Assembly (NCBI GenBank): GCA_004017275.1
Contig: SAKE01000011.1
Location: 1-64,000 of the forward strand
Source: Mesorhizobium sp.
GTDB lineage: Bacteria; Pseudomonadota; Alphaproteobacteria; Rhizobiales; Rhizobiaceae
DNA length: 64,000 nt
Direction of reading: 5' to 3'
Numbering within the stretch: position 1 is the stretch's first letter; each line of letters opens with the position of its first letter. This document shows, in pieces, positions 46,885-55,603 of this stretch. The position numbers were made by a program, and so were the translations under genes. The notes under the pieces were generated by a model. The model saw only the letters and a program-made list of their open reading frames with translations. It made no database searches and was not told the DNA's origin.

Positions 46885-47520
46885 GTGACTATCGGCACGG
46901 ACGCCCCTCGCCGCACCCGCATCCAGCAGGAAAAGCGTGAACTCATCCTGGAGGCGGCGCTTGATGTGTTCTCCACCAACGGCTTCCGTGGCTCGACCAT
47001 CGATCAGATCGCCGAAGCCGCCGGCATGTCGAAGCCCAACCTGTTGTATTATTTCCGCCGCAAGGAAGACATCCACGAGACGCTGATGCAGCGCCTGCTC
47101 GACACCTGGCTGGCGCCGCTGCGCGAACTTGACGACATCGGCGACCCCATGACGGAACTCAGGAGCTACATTAGGCGCAAGCTGGAGATGGCGCGCGACT
47201 TTCCACGCGAGAGCCGGCTGTTCGCCAACGAGATCCTGCAAGGCGCGCCGCGCATCATGCCGCTGCTGGCCGGCGAGCTGAAGACGCTGGTCGACGAGAA
47301 GGCGGCCGTCATCAGGGGTTGGATGCGCGCCGGCAAGATCGCCAAGACCGACCCGTGGCACCTGATCTTCTCGATCTGGGCGACGACGCAGCATTATGCC
47401 GATTTCGACGTCCAGGTCCGCGCAGTGCTCGGGCCGAACCGCGGTGGCGATGGCCGCTTCGAGGATGCGGCAAGATTTCTCGAGCAATTGTTCTTGGATG
47501 GGCTGAAGCCGAAGGGGTAG
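46885..47520 (+). CDS. TetR family regulator, RutR-like (probable pyrimidine catabolism regulator)
   Basis: 211 residues. N-terminal HTH RELILEAALDVFSTNGFRGSTIDQIAEAAGMSKPNLLYYFRRKEDI is close to RutR. The C-terminal domain (FANEILQGAPRIMPLL, HLIFSIWATTQHYADF) is the YcdC/RutR ligand-binding type. RutR senses uracil and controls pyrimidine use in E. coli. Divergent location from the pyd operon and the RutR-like sites at 46736 and 61301 make it the likely pathway regulator here. Confidence 0.88.
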   Translation: MTIGTDAPRRTRIQQEKRELILEAALDVFSTNGFRGSTIDQIAEAAGMSKPNLLYYFRRKEDIHETLMQRLLDTWLAPLRELDDIGDPMTELRSYIRRKLEMARDFPRESRLFANEILQGAPRIMPLLAGELKTLVDEKAAVIRGWMRAGKIAKTDPWHLIFSIWATTQHYADFDVQVRAVLGPNRGGDGRFEDAARFLEQLFLDGLKPKG

Positions 47521-47583
47521 TGTCTCGTCCTTACAAGCCGTTGAGCTGTTGTCGAGTGGGGATTGGCCGAGGCACCTATCACA

Positions 47584-47771
47584 TCGTCATCCACGGGCGG
47601 AGCAAGGAGCGTAGCGACGCGGCGCAGACCCGAGGATCCATGCCGCGACCTCTAAGCGCCGCTGCGGTGCAGAATTCTGCTCCGCTGCGCTCCACGACCA
47701 ATGTCACGGCATGGATCCCAGGGTCTCCGCGACGCCGCTTCGCGGCTGCTTCGCCCTAGGATGACGAAGCC
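47584..47771. repeat. Palindromic repeat, same family as 39780-40032
   Basis: Left arm begins TCGTCATCCACGGGCGGAGC and right arm ends GCTTCGCCCTAGGATGACGA. Inner words GGCGCAGACCCGAGGATCC and GGATCCCAGGGTCTCCGCG are complementary. It fills the 280-bp space between the pyd regulator and the convergent XRE regulator. Nothing else is seen there. Confidence 0.75.
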
Positions 47772-47800
47772 GAGAGGGCTTCCCACAACACGCACCGTCG

Positions 47801-48688
47801 TTACGCGCTGCGCCGCTCGGCCGGCAGCGCGTCCAGCAATGTCTGCAGCTTGGCGACCGAGTTCTGCTCGGCAAGCGGCGTATAGACGATCAGCTTCATG
47901 TCGGAGCCATCGCCGATCGACAGGCTCATATGCTCGAAGGTCATGGTGCCCGCGCTCGGGTGCCGGACATGCTTCACCCCCGACAATCGGTGCGCGACGT
48001 CGCGCTGCGGCCACCAGTTGCGAAATTCGGGGCTCGAGCGGGTCATCAACTCGATCAGCCGCTCGAAATCCGGATCTCCGACATAGCGGGCGCTTGCGGC
48101 CCGGAACGAAGCCAGCACGGTGCGCGCCAACTGCTCCCAGTCGACCAGCAGGCGCCGGTGTTGCGGATTGGTGAACACCATGTGGACGATGTTGCGGGCA
48201 TCACCCTCCAGCAGGCCATAATCGCCGAACACCGCGACGGCCGCCGGGTTCCAGGCCACGACGTCCCAGCGCCGCCCGACGACATAGGCCGGCTGAAGTA
48301 CCAGGCTCTGCAGCATATGCAGCAACGGACCATCGACCTTTTCCGGCGCCACCGCACGGCGCTCAGGCAGCTGGCGGTCGGCGAGGATGAACAGATGCTG
48401 CTTTTCGGCGGCGTCGAGGCGCAGTGCTTCGGCGAGCGCCGTCAGCACCTCCACCGAGGGCCTGACCTCCCGCCCCTGCTCCAGCCATGTGTACCAGGTC
48501 GTGCCGACGCCGGCGATCATCGCCACCTCCTCGCGGCGCAAGCCCGGCGTGCGCCGCCTGAGGCCAGCGGCGATGCCGGTTGCCGAGGGCGTCAGCCTCT
48601 CGCGGCGCGAGCGCAGGAAGGCGCCGAGTTCGCGCCGGCGGCTGTCTTCAGCGGAGTGTGGGGGGGCCGAGTGGGGTTGGGACTCCAT
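47801..48688 (-). CDS. XRE-type helix-turn-helix regulator with MmyB-like ligand-binding domain
   Basis: 295 residues. HTH (LGAFLRSRRERLTP, RRTPGLRREEVAMIAGVGTTWYTWLEQGREVRPS) followed by a PAS-like MmyB/MLTR ligand-binding domain (WDVVAWNPAAVAVFGDY, NIVHMVFTNPQHRRLL, FRNWWPQRDVAHRLSGVKHVRHPSAGTMTFEH). Such regulators, called MltR-like after a Mesorhizobium member, usually control a divergent SDR gene, which is exactly the arrangement here. Confidence 0.9.
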   Translation of the reverse strand: MESQPHSAPPHSAEDSRRRELGAFLRSRRERLTPSATGIAAGLRRRTPGLRREEVAMIAGVGTTWYTWLEQGREVRPSVEVLTALAEALRLDAAEKQHLFILADRQLPERRAVAPEKVDGPLLHMLQSLVLQPAYVVGRRWDVVAWNPAAVAVFGDYGLLEGDARNIVHMVFTNPQHRRLLVDWEQLARTVLASFRAASARYVGDPDFERLIELMTRSSPEFRNWWPQRDVAHRLSGVKHVRHPSAGTMTFEHMSLSIGDGSDMKLIVYTPLAEQNSVAKLQTLLDALPAERRSA

Positions 48689-48694
48689 GCGCCT

Positions 48695-48700
48695 ATTATA
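48695..48700 (-). promoter_or_regulatory. -10 box of the XRE regulator, possibly leaderless
   Basis: On the minus strand a perfect TATAAT is separated by only six bases from the ATG at 48688, placing transcription start at about the initiation codon. The -35 region is weak (CTTTAT or TTTATC). The nearby GATACCAGGATAAAG in the divergent region could be the operator. Confidence 0.45.
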
Positions 48701-48791
48701 GCAGTATTGATACCAGGATAAAGTTTGAACTGTTTGGCTCGCGCCAACTACCCCATCTTCCGTTCAGAGCAACAGAACGGAGGCTCTGGAC

Positions 48792-49631
48792 ATGGAACTC
48801 AAAAACAAGACAATCCTCATCACCGGCTCGACCGACGGCGTTGGCCGCGTCGTCGCGCAACGGCTCGGCGCCGCCGGCGCCCGTGTGCTGGTGCATGGCC
48901 GCGATGCAACGCGCGGCAAGGCTGTTGTCACCGAGATCGAAGCCGCCGGCGGCGAGGCGGAGCTGCTGGTCGCCGACCTTTCCTCTCTGGCCGAAGTGCG
49001 CCGCCTCGCCGAGGCGGTACGCGCCAGGACGGACCGGCTCGACATCCTCATCAACAATGCCGGTGTCGGCACAGCGGGCCAAGGCGCCAAGCGACAAGTC
49101 AGCGCCGATGGCTACGAACTGCGCTTCGCCGTCAACTATCTCGCCGGTTTCCTGCTCGCCAGCGAACTTCTTCCGTTGCTGAAGGCGAGCACACCGGCCC
49201 GCATCGTCAATGTCGCCTCGGCCGGGCAACAGGCGATCGACTTCGGTGATGTCATGCTGACCCGCAGCTACGACAGCGTGCGCGCCTATTGCCAGAGCAA
49301 GCTGGGGCAGATCCTGTTCACCATCGACCTCGCGGAGGAGCTGAAGGGCACCGGCGTCACCGTCAACGCGCTGCATCCAGCGAGCTACATGAACACCACC
49401 ATGGTCCGGCAGGCCGGTGTGACGCCATGGAGTTCGGTCGAGACCGGCGCCGACGCCATTCTCAACCTTGCGACATCACCCGCGCTCGACGGGAAAAGCG
49501 GCCTCTATTTCGACGGCCTGCGGGAATCCCGCGCCGATGCCCAGGCTTATGACGCCAAGGCAAGACAACAATTGCGAAACTTGAGCCTTGACCTCGTCGG
49601 TCTGGCTGCATCGAAGGAAGAACATTCATGA
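48792..49631 (+). CDS. SDR family oxidoreductase
   Basis: 279 residues, extended-type SDR: TGSTDGVGRVVAQRL, HGRDATRGKAV, NNAGVGTAGQG, VNVASAG with catalytic Ser, YCQSK (YxxxK), and VNALHPASYMNTTM. Divergent from the XRE/MmyB-type regulator, which probably represses it. The stop overlaps the next SDR gene (ATGA), so the two proteins are made together. Confidence 0.88.
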   Translation: MELKNKTILITGSTDGVGRVVAQRLGAAGARVLVHGRDATRGKAVVTEIEAAGGEAELLVADLSSLAEVRRLAEAVRARTDRLDILINNAGVGTAGQGAKRQVSADGYELRFAVNYLAGFLLASELLPLLKASTPARIVNVASAGQQAIDFGDVMLTRSYDSVRAYCQSKLGQILFTIDLAEELKGTGVTVNALHPASYMNTTMVRQAGVTPWSSVETGADAILNLATSPALDGKSGLYFDGLRESRADAQAYDAKARQQLRNLSLDLVGLAASKEEHS

Positions 49632-50350
49632 CCAAGACAATCGAACATGCCGTGATCGTCGGCGGCTCGTCCGGCATCGGCCTGGCGACGGCGCGAAAAC
49701 TGCTTGGCCCGGGCATGAAGGTGACCATCACCGGGCGCGACGAGGAAAAGCTGAAGAACGCATGGAAAAACCTTGGTGGCGCCGCCGACAAGGCGGCTTT
49801 CGATGCCGGCAAGCCGGATGAGGTCAGCCGGTTCTTCGAGCGCCTCGGCCCCTTCGACCATCTGGTGCTGGCCGCCAGCGGCGGCAAAGGTCTTGGCCCC
49901 TTCCCGACGCTCGACCTGGCCGACATCGGCAGTGGCGTCGACGAGAAAGTAAAGCCGCAGCTGTCTTGCCTGCAGGCAGCCTTGCCGACACTCAGCAGGA
50001 GCGGATCGGTGACCTTCATCTCGGCGGTCTCGGCGCAGCTAGCCGTGCCCGGCATCGCCGGTATCGCCGCCATCAACGGCATGCTTTTGACCGTGGTGCC
50101 GATCCTGGCAATGGAACTGAAGCCGCTGCGCATCAATGTCGTGGCGCCCGGCGTCATCGACACACCCTGGTGGGATTTTCTGGCCGAGGAGCAAAAGCAG
50201 GCGATCTTTACCGATTATGCCGGCAAGACCCCGGTCGGCCGCATCGGCCGCGCCGAAGATGTCGCCGACGCTATCGCCTTTCTCGTCTGCAACGGCTTCA
50301 TGACCGGCCAAGTGCTGACCTGCGACGGCGGCCTGCGATTTGCGGCGTAG
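49628..50350 (+). CDS. SDR-fold protein lacking the YxxxK catalytic pair
   Basis: 240 residues. Cofactor loop GGSSGIGLATARKL and Rossmann strands are intact, and FISAVSAQ keeps a candidate Ser. The segment where YxxxK should stand reads GIAGIAAINGMLL, giving Ile and Asn at the Tyr and Lys positions. INVVAPGVIDTPWW and GFMTGQVLTCDGGLRF complete the fold. It is probably not a normal dehydrogenase and could be a non-catalytic partner or binding protein. Translationally coupled to the upstream complete SDR. Confidence 0.85.
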   Translation: MTKTIEHAVIVGGSSGIGLATARKLLGPGMKVTITGRDEEKLKNAWKNLGGAADKAAFDAGKPDEVSRFFERLGPFDHLVLAASGGKGLGPFPTLDLADIGSGVDEKVKPQLSCLQAALPTLSRSGSVTFISAVSAQLAVPGIAGIAAINGMLLTVVPILAMELKPLRINVVAPGVIDTPWWDFLAEEQKQAIFTDYAGKTPVGRIGRAEDVADAIAFLVCNGFMTGQVLTCDGGLRFAA

Positions 50351-50381
50351 AGACAGCAACCATCGGGCGTCGACAGGACCC

Positions 50382-50636
50382 TCAATTGGCTTTCTTTGGA
50401 ACGCGGTCGTTCTCGTCCATAGGGCTGTTGCCAGCCGGTTTTGCCGCGCCTGAAACAGGCTTTTCCGGAACATGAGAATAGTCGGACGTATCCGCCCCAT
50501 ACATCTTGTTGTCGACCGCCTCTTGCCAGCTGAAATCTGCGTCGGACGGTGAAATGCCATCGACCACATGGCGCGAAGAGCGAGCGTGAAGCCAACTCGG
50601 CGTGATCTCTCGAACCAATTGTGCAAAGCGTCCCAT
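50382..50636 (-). CDS. Hypothetical protein between the SDR pair and otsB
   Basis: 84 residues from ATG 50636, with AGGAAAGGAAC upstream. GRFAQLVREITPSWLHARSSRHVVDG then DFSWQEAVDNKMYGADTSDYSHVPEKPV, ending NDRVPKKAN. Highly charged, no membrane segment or Cys. No family recognised. It lies 59 bp beyond the otsB stop on the same strand and may be the last gene of the trehalose operon. Confidence 0.6.
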   Translation of the reverse strand: MGRFAQLVREITPSWLHARSSRHVVDGISPSDADFSWQEAVDNKMYGADTSDYSHVPEKPVSGAAKPAGNSPMDENDRVPKKAN

Positions 50637-50695
50637 CGAACCGTTCCTTTCCTTGGTCTTTCCAGGAAGCGCGATCGCGGTTGCGTCGGCTGGAC

Positions 50696-51466
50696 CTAAA
50701 GTTGACCTCTCAGCCAAGCCAGCGTCTCGGCGACGCCGGCCAGCCCGTATTGCGCGGTGGTTTGCGCCGGTGGTTTGACCCGTATCGATATGCCGCCGGC
50801 GTCATTGACGGTTTCGAAGCCGTTTTCGTCCGAGGTGTCATCGCCCAGGAAGACCGGGCGGCGGCCTGTGAATGGCGCGATATCCATGAAACGCCGGATC
50901 GCCGCGCCCTTGGCGGCCTCGAGCGGCAGCAGTTCCACACCGGCATTGCCGGCAACCACCCGGTAGCCCTTTGGCAAGACGGCCAGCGCTTGCTCGACAA
51001 GCTGCGTCGCGCGGGGAAGCAGATGCGGGGCAGCGCGCGTGTGGATGGCCAGAACCCGGCCTTTGCGTTCGATATAGACCTGCCCGCGACCGAACTCAGC
51101 TTCGATCTCGTCGGCAAGGGCCGCAATATCCTCAGGCTCATCTGCGACCTCGACATCGTCGTCCGGCAGCAACCGGTGTTCCAGGCCATAGAGCCCGGCC
51201 GCACGTAGCTTCAATGGTTGAAACAGATGGTCCACCGCAGCGACGGAACGGCCTGTGATGAAGGCCAACGCCCCGTTCAACTTGTGATCCAGGCTTTCCA
51301 GCAGAGAGCGGAGCTCGCCGCTGACCGAGACGGCGTCCGGGTGTTCGGCATGTTCCAGCAAGGTGCCGTCGATGTCGAGGAACAGAGCCCAATCGCCGGT
51401 CAGCACGGTCTGCGGTTTCTGCATGACCTGCGGCTTTTGCAGGCTTTCGCTGAGAGTCTCACTCAT
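50696..51466 (-). CDS. otsB: Trehalose-6-phosphate phosphatase OtsB
   Basis: Dephosphorylates trehalose-6-phosphate to trehalose. 256 residues, HAD IIB: motif I WALFLDIDGTLLE, motif II AFITGRS, and motif III/IV K...FLGDDTSDENGFE. The start overlaps the otsA stop (ATGA), so the two enzymes are coupled. Trehalose serves as an osmo- and desiccation protectant in rhizobia. Confidence 0.93.
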   Translation of the reverse strand: MSETLSESLQKPQVMQKPQTVLTGDWALFLDIDGTLLEHAEHPDAVSVSGELRSLLESLDHKLNGALAFITGRSVAAVDHLFQPLKLRAAGLYGLEHRLLPDDDVEVADEPEDIAALADEIEAEFGRGQVYIERKGRVLAIHTRAAPHLLPRATQLVEQALAVLPKGYRVVAGNAGVELLPLEAAKGAAIRRFMDIAPFTGRRPVFLGDDTSDENGFETVNDAGGISIRVKPPAQTTAQYGLAGVAETLAWLRGQL

Positions 51467-53244
51467 GACATTGCCACCCGTTTCCTTTCGAACATGGACA
51501 CGACATTGTCGGTGCCTGGCGGCCGCTCGCCAGCACCGGTCACCCGGTCGAGGTCACCGCGCTTGCGCAAGCGCGCCGCGTCCAGAAGCATGCTGCCGGC
51601 CCAGCGATAGACATTGTTGTTGCGGACCATCTCGCGCATGGGCCGCATGCGCTCGCGCTGTTCGTCGGGCGTCATGGTCAGCGCCTGCAGCAGCGCTTCG
51701 CTCATCATGGCGGCGTCGTAGGGATTGACGATCAGCGCCTCCAGCAATTCGCGCGAGGCGCCGGCGAATGTGCTGAGCATCAAGACGCCCTGTTCGTCGT
51801 CGCGCGCCGCGACGAATTCCTTTGCGACCAGGTTCATGCCGTCATGCAGGCTGGTGACCATACATATGTCGGCGGCGCGATAGATCTCATAGACCTGTTC
51901 CTGCGAGTGATGTTCGGCCACCATGATCACCGGCCTGTAGCCTTCGCTGCCATAACGTTGGTTGAGCTCTTCGGCATAACGATGGCATTCGTCGTGAAGC
52001 AGTCTGTAGGCCGGCAGCGTGCCACGGCTGGGGGCCGCGATCTGCAGGAAAACCAGTTTTCCGATCCATTCAGGATATCGCTTGAACAATTCGTCCAGCG
52101 CGTGAAAACGGTCCAGAATGCCCTTGGTGTAATCGAGACGCTCGACGCCCACGGCCAACTTCACATCCGCTTTCAGCCCGAACCGGTCGCGCAGGCGAAC
52201 GCGGCAGTCATCGGCATCAGGCAATCTTGCCAGCAGGTCCGCCGGCCATTCTATCGAGATGGGATAGGCATGCACCAGCGTCGTCTGCCCACCGTAGGAG
52301 ATGGCGGCATCGGCCCGCTCGATGCGGCTCTCCAGGAAACGATCGACGCTTTCGGTGAAATTGTTGGCGTGGAACTGGGTGTGGAAACCAATGATCGAGC
52401 TGCCGAGCAGCCCTTCTAGGATGCGTTCGCGCCATGGGCAGATGCTGTACACTTCCGAATTCGGCCATGGGATGTGCCAGAAGGTGATGACGATCGCCTC
52501 CGGCAGCCGCTCGCGGATCATGCGCGGCAGCAACGCGAAGTGGTAGTCCTGGACCAGCACGATCGGCCGTTCGTTGCGCGCTTCGGCCACGACCGTATCG
52601 GCGAACTTCCGGTTGACCGCTTCATAGGCTTCCCAGTCAGACGCGCGAAAGATCGGCCGGGTGAAGGCGATGTGGCAAAGCGGCCAGAGGCCCTCATTGG
52701 CGAAGCCGAGATAGTAGCCCTGGTGCTCTTCCTCCGTCAGCCAGACCCGGCGCAGCGTGTAGGACGGATTGCCGGGCGGCACCTGCACGCGGTCGTTGTC
52801 GTCGACAGTGAGACGGTCTGCGGTTCCACCGCCATAAGCGATCCAGGTGCCGCCACAGGCGCGTGTAATCGGCTCGAGCGCCGACACCAGCCCGCTGGCC
52901 GGCACCAGCAACTCGACGCCGCTGTCGTCCCTGATGTTGTGGATATAGGGTTCGCGGTTGGACACCACGATGACCTGCGCCTCCGGCAGGTCGTCGGCCA
53001 GGATCTTGCGCAATGTTTCGGGCGACCATGTCACCAGCGCCGCGTCGGCCGATTGGCCGTTCTTTTCGAACTCCCGTATCACCTTGCGCGCAGCTTCCGC
53101 GGCCACGTCTTCGCCCGCTGTATGCGCGACCGCCGGCGGGTGACTGCGGCGCTGCCGCGATATGGAGAAGAAAACGGCAAAAGCGGAAAAACCGAGGCTC
53201 GCGAGGATCAGAACCCAGAGCAGGCCCGCACCGTAATTTGTCAT
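51463..53244 (-). CDS. otsA: Membrane-anchored trehalose-6-phosphate synthase (GT20)
   Basis: 593 residues, about 120 longer than E. coli OtsA. Residues 1-30 ([30 protein letters not shown]) form a membrane anchor, followed by a linker with [19 protein letters not shown]. The GT20 domain starts at [12 protein letters not shown], a variant of the usual VSNR motif, and includes [22 protein letters not shown], and [12 protein letters not shown]. Reaction: UDP-glucose plus glucose-6-phosphate to trehalose-6-phosphate. A related GT20 activity such as glucosylglycerol-phosphate synthesis cannot be excluded. Confidence 0.88.
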   Translation of the reverse strand: MTNYGAGLLWVLILASLGFSAFAVFFSISRQRRSHPPAVAHTAGEDVAAEAARKVIREFEKNGQSADAALVTWSPETLRKILADDLPEAQVIVVSNREPYIHNIRDDSGVELLVPASGLVSALEPITRACGGTWIAYGGGTADRLTVDDNDRVQVPPGNPSYTLRRVWLTEEEHQGYYLGFANEGLWPLCHIAFTRPIFRASDWEAYEAVNRKFADTVVAEARNERPIVLVQDYHFALLPRMIRERLPEAIVITFWHIPWPNSEVYSICPWRERILEGLLGSSIIGFHTQFHANNFTESVDRFLESRIERADAAISYGGQTTLVHAYPISIEWPADLLARLPDADDCRVRLRDRFGLKADVKLAVGVERLDYTKGILDRFHALDELFKRYPEWIGKLVFLQIAAPSRGTLPAYRLLHDECHRYAEELNQRYGSEGYRPVIMVAEHHSQEQVYEIYRAADICMVTSLHDGMNLVAKEFVAARDDEQGVLMLSTFAGASRELLEALIVNPYDAAMMSEALLQALTMTPDEQRERMRPMREMVRNNNVYRWAGSMLLDAARLRKRGDLDRVTGAGERPPGTDNVVSMFERKRVAMS

Positions 53245-53390
53245 TGGAATGTCAACTCACCTCCGGCCGTTCGGCGGCCGCTTTGTTCGTGTTTCCGATT
53301 TGAAACTGTCCACCGGCGACATGGGCGCCGTCCGGACCTGTATTTTTGCAACGCACAAAGCCGGGATCGGTTCCGCCAATTTAGTTCGAA

Positions 53391-55553
53391 TCATGTTCTG
53401 ACGACGAGCGGCACCAGCCCTTCATGGCGGTCGGCGAGGAAAGCGACGACCCGATCGCCGACGCGCTGGAAGGTGAGATCGACCACTCTTTCGCCGACGC
53501 CCAGGTGCCGAAGCGTGAGTGTGTCGATGCCGATCGGCAGCCTGGGGCGGGTAACGCGGATTTCGCCCTCCCAGCCGTCGATCTCCAGGCCAAGGCAGGC
53601 CTGCATGAGCATGAAGGAGGAGCCCGCCGACCACGCTTGCGGCAGGCATGCAACGGGATAGGCGATCGGTGCTTCGCCTGGCGCGCGAGTAAAACCGCAG
53701 AACAGTTCGGGCAACCGCATGTTGAAATGGACCGCGGATTCGAACGTGCCGCTCATCAGGCGGACCACGCTTTCGCGCTCGCCATAGCGCGCCAGGCCGG
53801 CACCGCACATGGCCGTGTCATGCGGCCAGATCGAGCCATTGTGGTACGACATCGGGTTGAAGAACACGGCATCGTCGGCAAGCGTCCTCAGCCCCCAGCC
53901 GGAGTGGAAGGAGGCGGAAAGAAGCTGGTCGGCTACCATCTGCGCCCGCACCAGCTCAGGCAGTCCGACAAAGAGGAGATGCCCCGCATTCGAGGTCCGC
54001 ACCTTGCAGGGCTCCCCGGCTCCGTCGATCGCCAAGGCATAGAAGCCAAGATCGTCGAGCCAGAAATCGCGTTCCACTGCCGCTCGCATGGCCTCGGCGC
54101 GGTTTTCCCAGTGATCGGCCCTGTCGTCCTCGCCACGGCGACGGGCAAGTGCCGCCAGCCCCCGGAAGGCGGCAAAGACATAGCCTTGCACCTCGACCAG
54201 AGCGATCGGACCCTTGGGGATGCGGCCATCGGCATGAAACACGGAATCGAAACTGTCCTTCCATCCCTGGTTGGCGAGCCCGGACTCGGCGGCCCGCTGG
54301 TAGGTCACGAATCCCGTCTCTCGGCCCGCCTCCTCCGTCCATTCGGCCGCGGCGCACAACGACGGCCACAGGCTGTCGATGAACGCCATGTCGCCGGTGC
54401 GATCGGCATAGGCACAAGCGAGATGGATGTAGAGCGGCGTCGTATCGACGCCTCCATAGTAGCGGCCGAACGGGAGCTCCCGCAGCGCCGCCATCTCGCC
54501 CTTGCGCGTCTCGTGCATGATCTTGCCCGGCTGCGAATCGCTGAACGGCGACGTTTCCGTCGCCTGATGCTGGGCCAGGAAGGCCAGGACGCCCCGCGCC
54601 AGGCCAGGATTGAGCCACAGCATCTGCAGCGCCGAGATGACGCCGTCACGGCCGAACGCCGTCGAGAACCAGGGAATGCCGGCATAGGGATAGGGTCCGG
54701 TCGCAAGCTCGGTGGTCAGCAGCGCGACATCGGCGCGGGCGCGCTCGACCCAGTCGTTGAAGACGCGCCCCGAACTGTGCACCGTCGCGCCATGGCGGCG
54801 CTTGGCCCGCATGCCGAAGCGGGCTCGGGCGGCAGCAGCGCGGAAACGGTCGCGATCGGGAGCTTCCGCCATTTCGGGGCCGATCTCGACATAGAGGACG
54901 GTGCTGCTGCGCTTGGTTACGGCGATCAGGAAATCCGCGCGGTCGGCTGTCAGGTGATCCGGCGCCTGCGAGAACGATATCGCCGATGTGCGCACCAGCC
55001 CGTCCAACCCGTCGTAGCGCAGCAGCACGGATGTCGCATCCATCTCGGCCACATGCGCCAATCCGCGCTTCAGTCGCGTCGAGCCGCGCACTTCGAACAT
55101 GTCGCGGAAATCGGCGGCAAAGTGCAAGGAAACGCCGATCGTCGAGGTTTCCCGGCTGTAATTGGAAAGGGTGATGCGTTCGAACAGCCTGTCTTGCCAA
55201 AGCAGCCTCGTGCGTTCGATATGAATCGCACCCTGTGGAATGTCGCGACCGCTGGCACTCAGTATCGGCAGATTGGTCAGGTTGGCGGTGAACAGCACAT
55301 TGTCCTGACTAAGCGAGGCGCCAAGCAACGATGTCTGCCTGCCGCCGACGGTCAGCCGAAATTCGGAGAGCACCCGTGTGTCGTCGCGGAAGAAACCGTC
55401 GCCGGCGCCGCGTATGTCGCCATAGGTATCGGCGACCGCAAAGCAGTCGCCCTGCTTGAGCGCGAACAGCCGGTGCGGCTCGCGAGGCGCGGTCGCGTCG
55501 AGCGAGGCAAGAGCTACGGCGGGATCGAGCTGGCGCTCATTGAGTTGGGCCAT
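53391..55553 (-). CDS. Amylo-alpha-1,6-glucosidase / glycogen-debranching-type enzyme
   Basis: 720 residues. N-terminal beta domain of the GDE_N_bis type (FALKQGDCFAVADTYGDIRGAGDGFFRDDTRVLSEFRL) and a C-terminal (alpha/alpha)6 barrel (AGIPWFSTAFGRDGVISALQMLWL, YYGGVDTTPLYIHLACAYADRTGD, and the PMSYHNGSIWPHDTAM segment with HNGSIWP). Acts on alpha-glucan or alpha-glucoside linkages. Lies between the GT4 and otsA genes on one strand. The 146-bp gap to otsA is A/T-rich only in part and shows no terminator. Confidence 0.88.
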   Translation of the reverse strand: MAQLNERQLDPAVALASLDATAPREPHRLFALKQGDCFAVADTYGDIRGAGDGFFRDDTRVLSEFRLTVGGRQTSLLGASLSQDNVLFTANLTNLPILSASGRDIPQGAIHIERTRLLWQDRLFERITLSNYSRETSTIGVSLHFAADFRDMFEVRGSTRLKRGLAHVAEMDATSVLLRYDGLDGLVRTSAISFSQAPDHLTADRADFLIAVTKRSSTVLYVEIGPEMAEAPDRDRFRAAAARARFGMRAKRRHGATVHSSGRVFNDWVERARADVALLTTELATGPYPYAGIPWFSTAFGRDGVISALQMLWLNPGLARGVLAFLAQHQATETSPFSDSQPGKIMHETRKGEMAALRELPFGRYYGGVDTTPLYIHLACAYADRTGDMAFIDSLWPSLCAAAEWTEEAGRETGFVTYQRAAESGLANQGWKDSFDSVFHADGRIPKGPIALVEVQGYVFAAFRGLAALARRRGEDDRADHWENRAEAMRAAVERDFWLDDLGFYALAIDGAGEPCKVRTSNAGHLLFVGLPELVRAQMVADQLLSASFHSGWGLRTLADDAVFFNPMSYHNGSIWPHDTAMCGAGLARYGERESVVRLMSGTFESAVHFNMRLPELFCGFTRAPGEAPIAYPVACLPQAWSAGSSFMLMQACLGLEIDGWEGEIRVTRPRLPIGIDTLTLRHLGVGERVVDLTFQRVGDRVVAFLADRHEGLVPLVVRT

Positions 55554-55603
55554 TCGTTACGGATCCCTCTTGTTTCGGTCTTGTCGCTGGGGCACGTCGC
55601 CGC

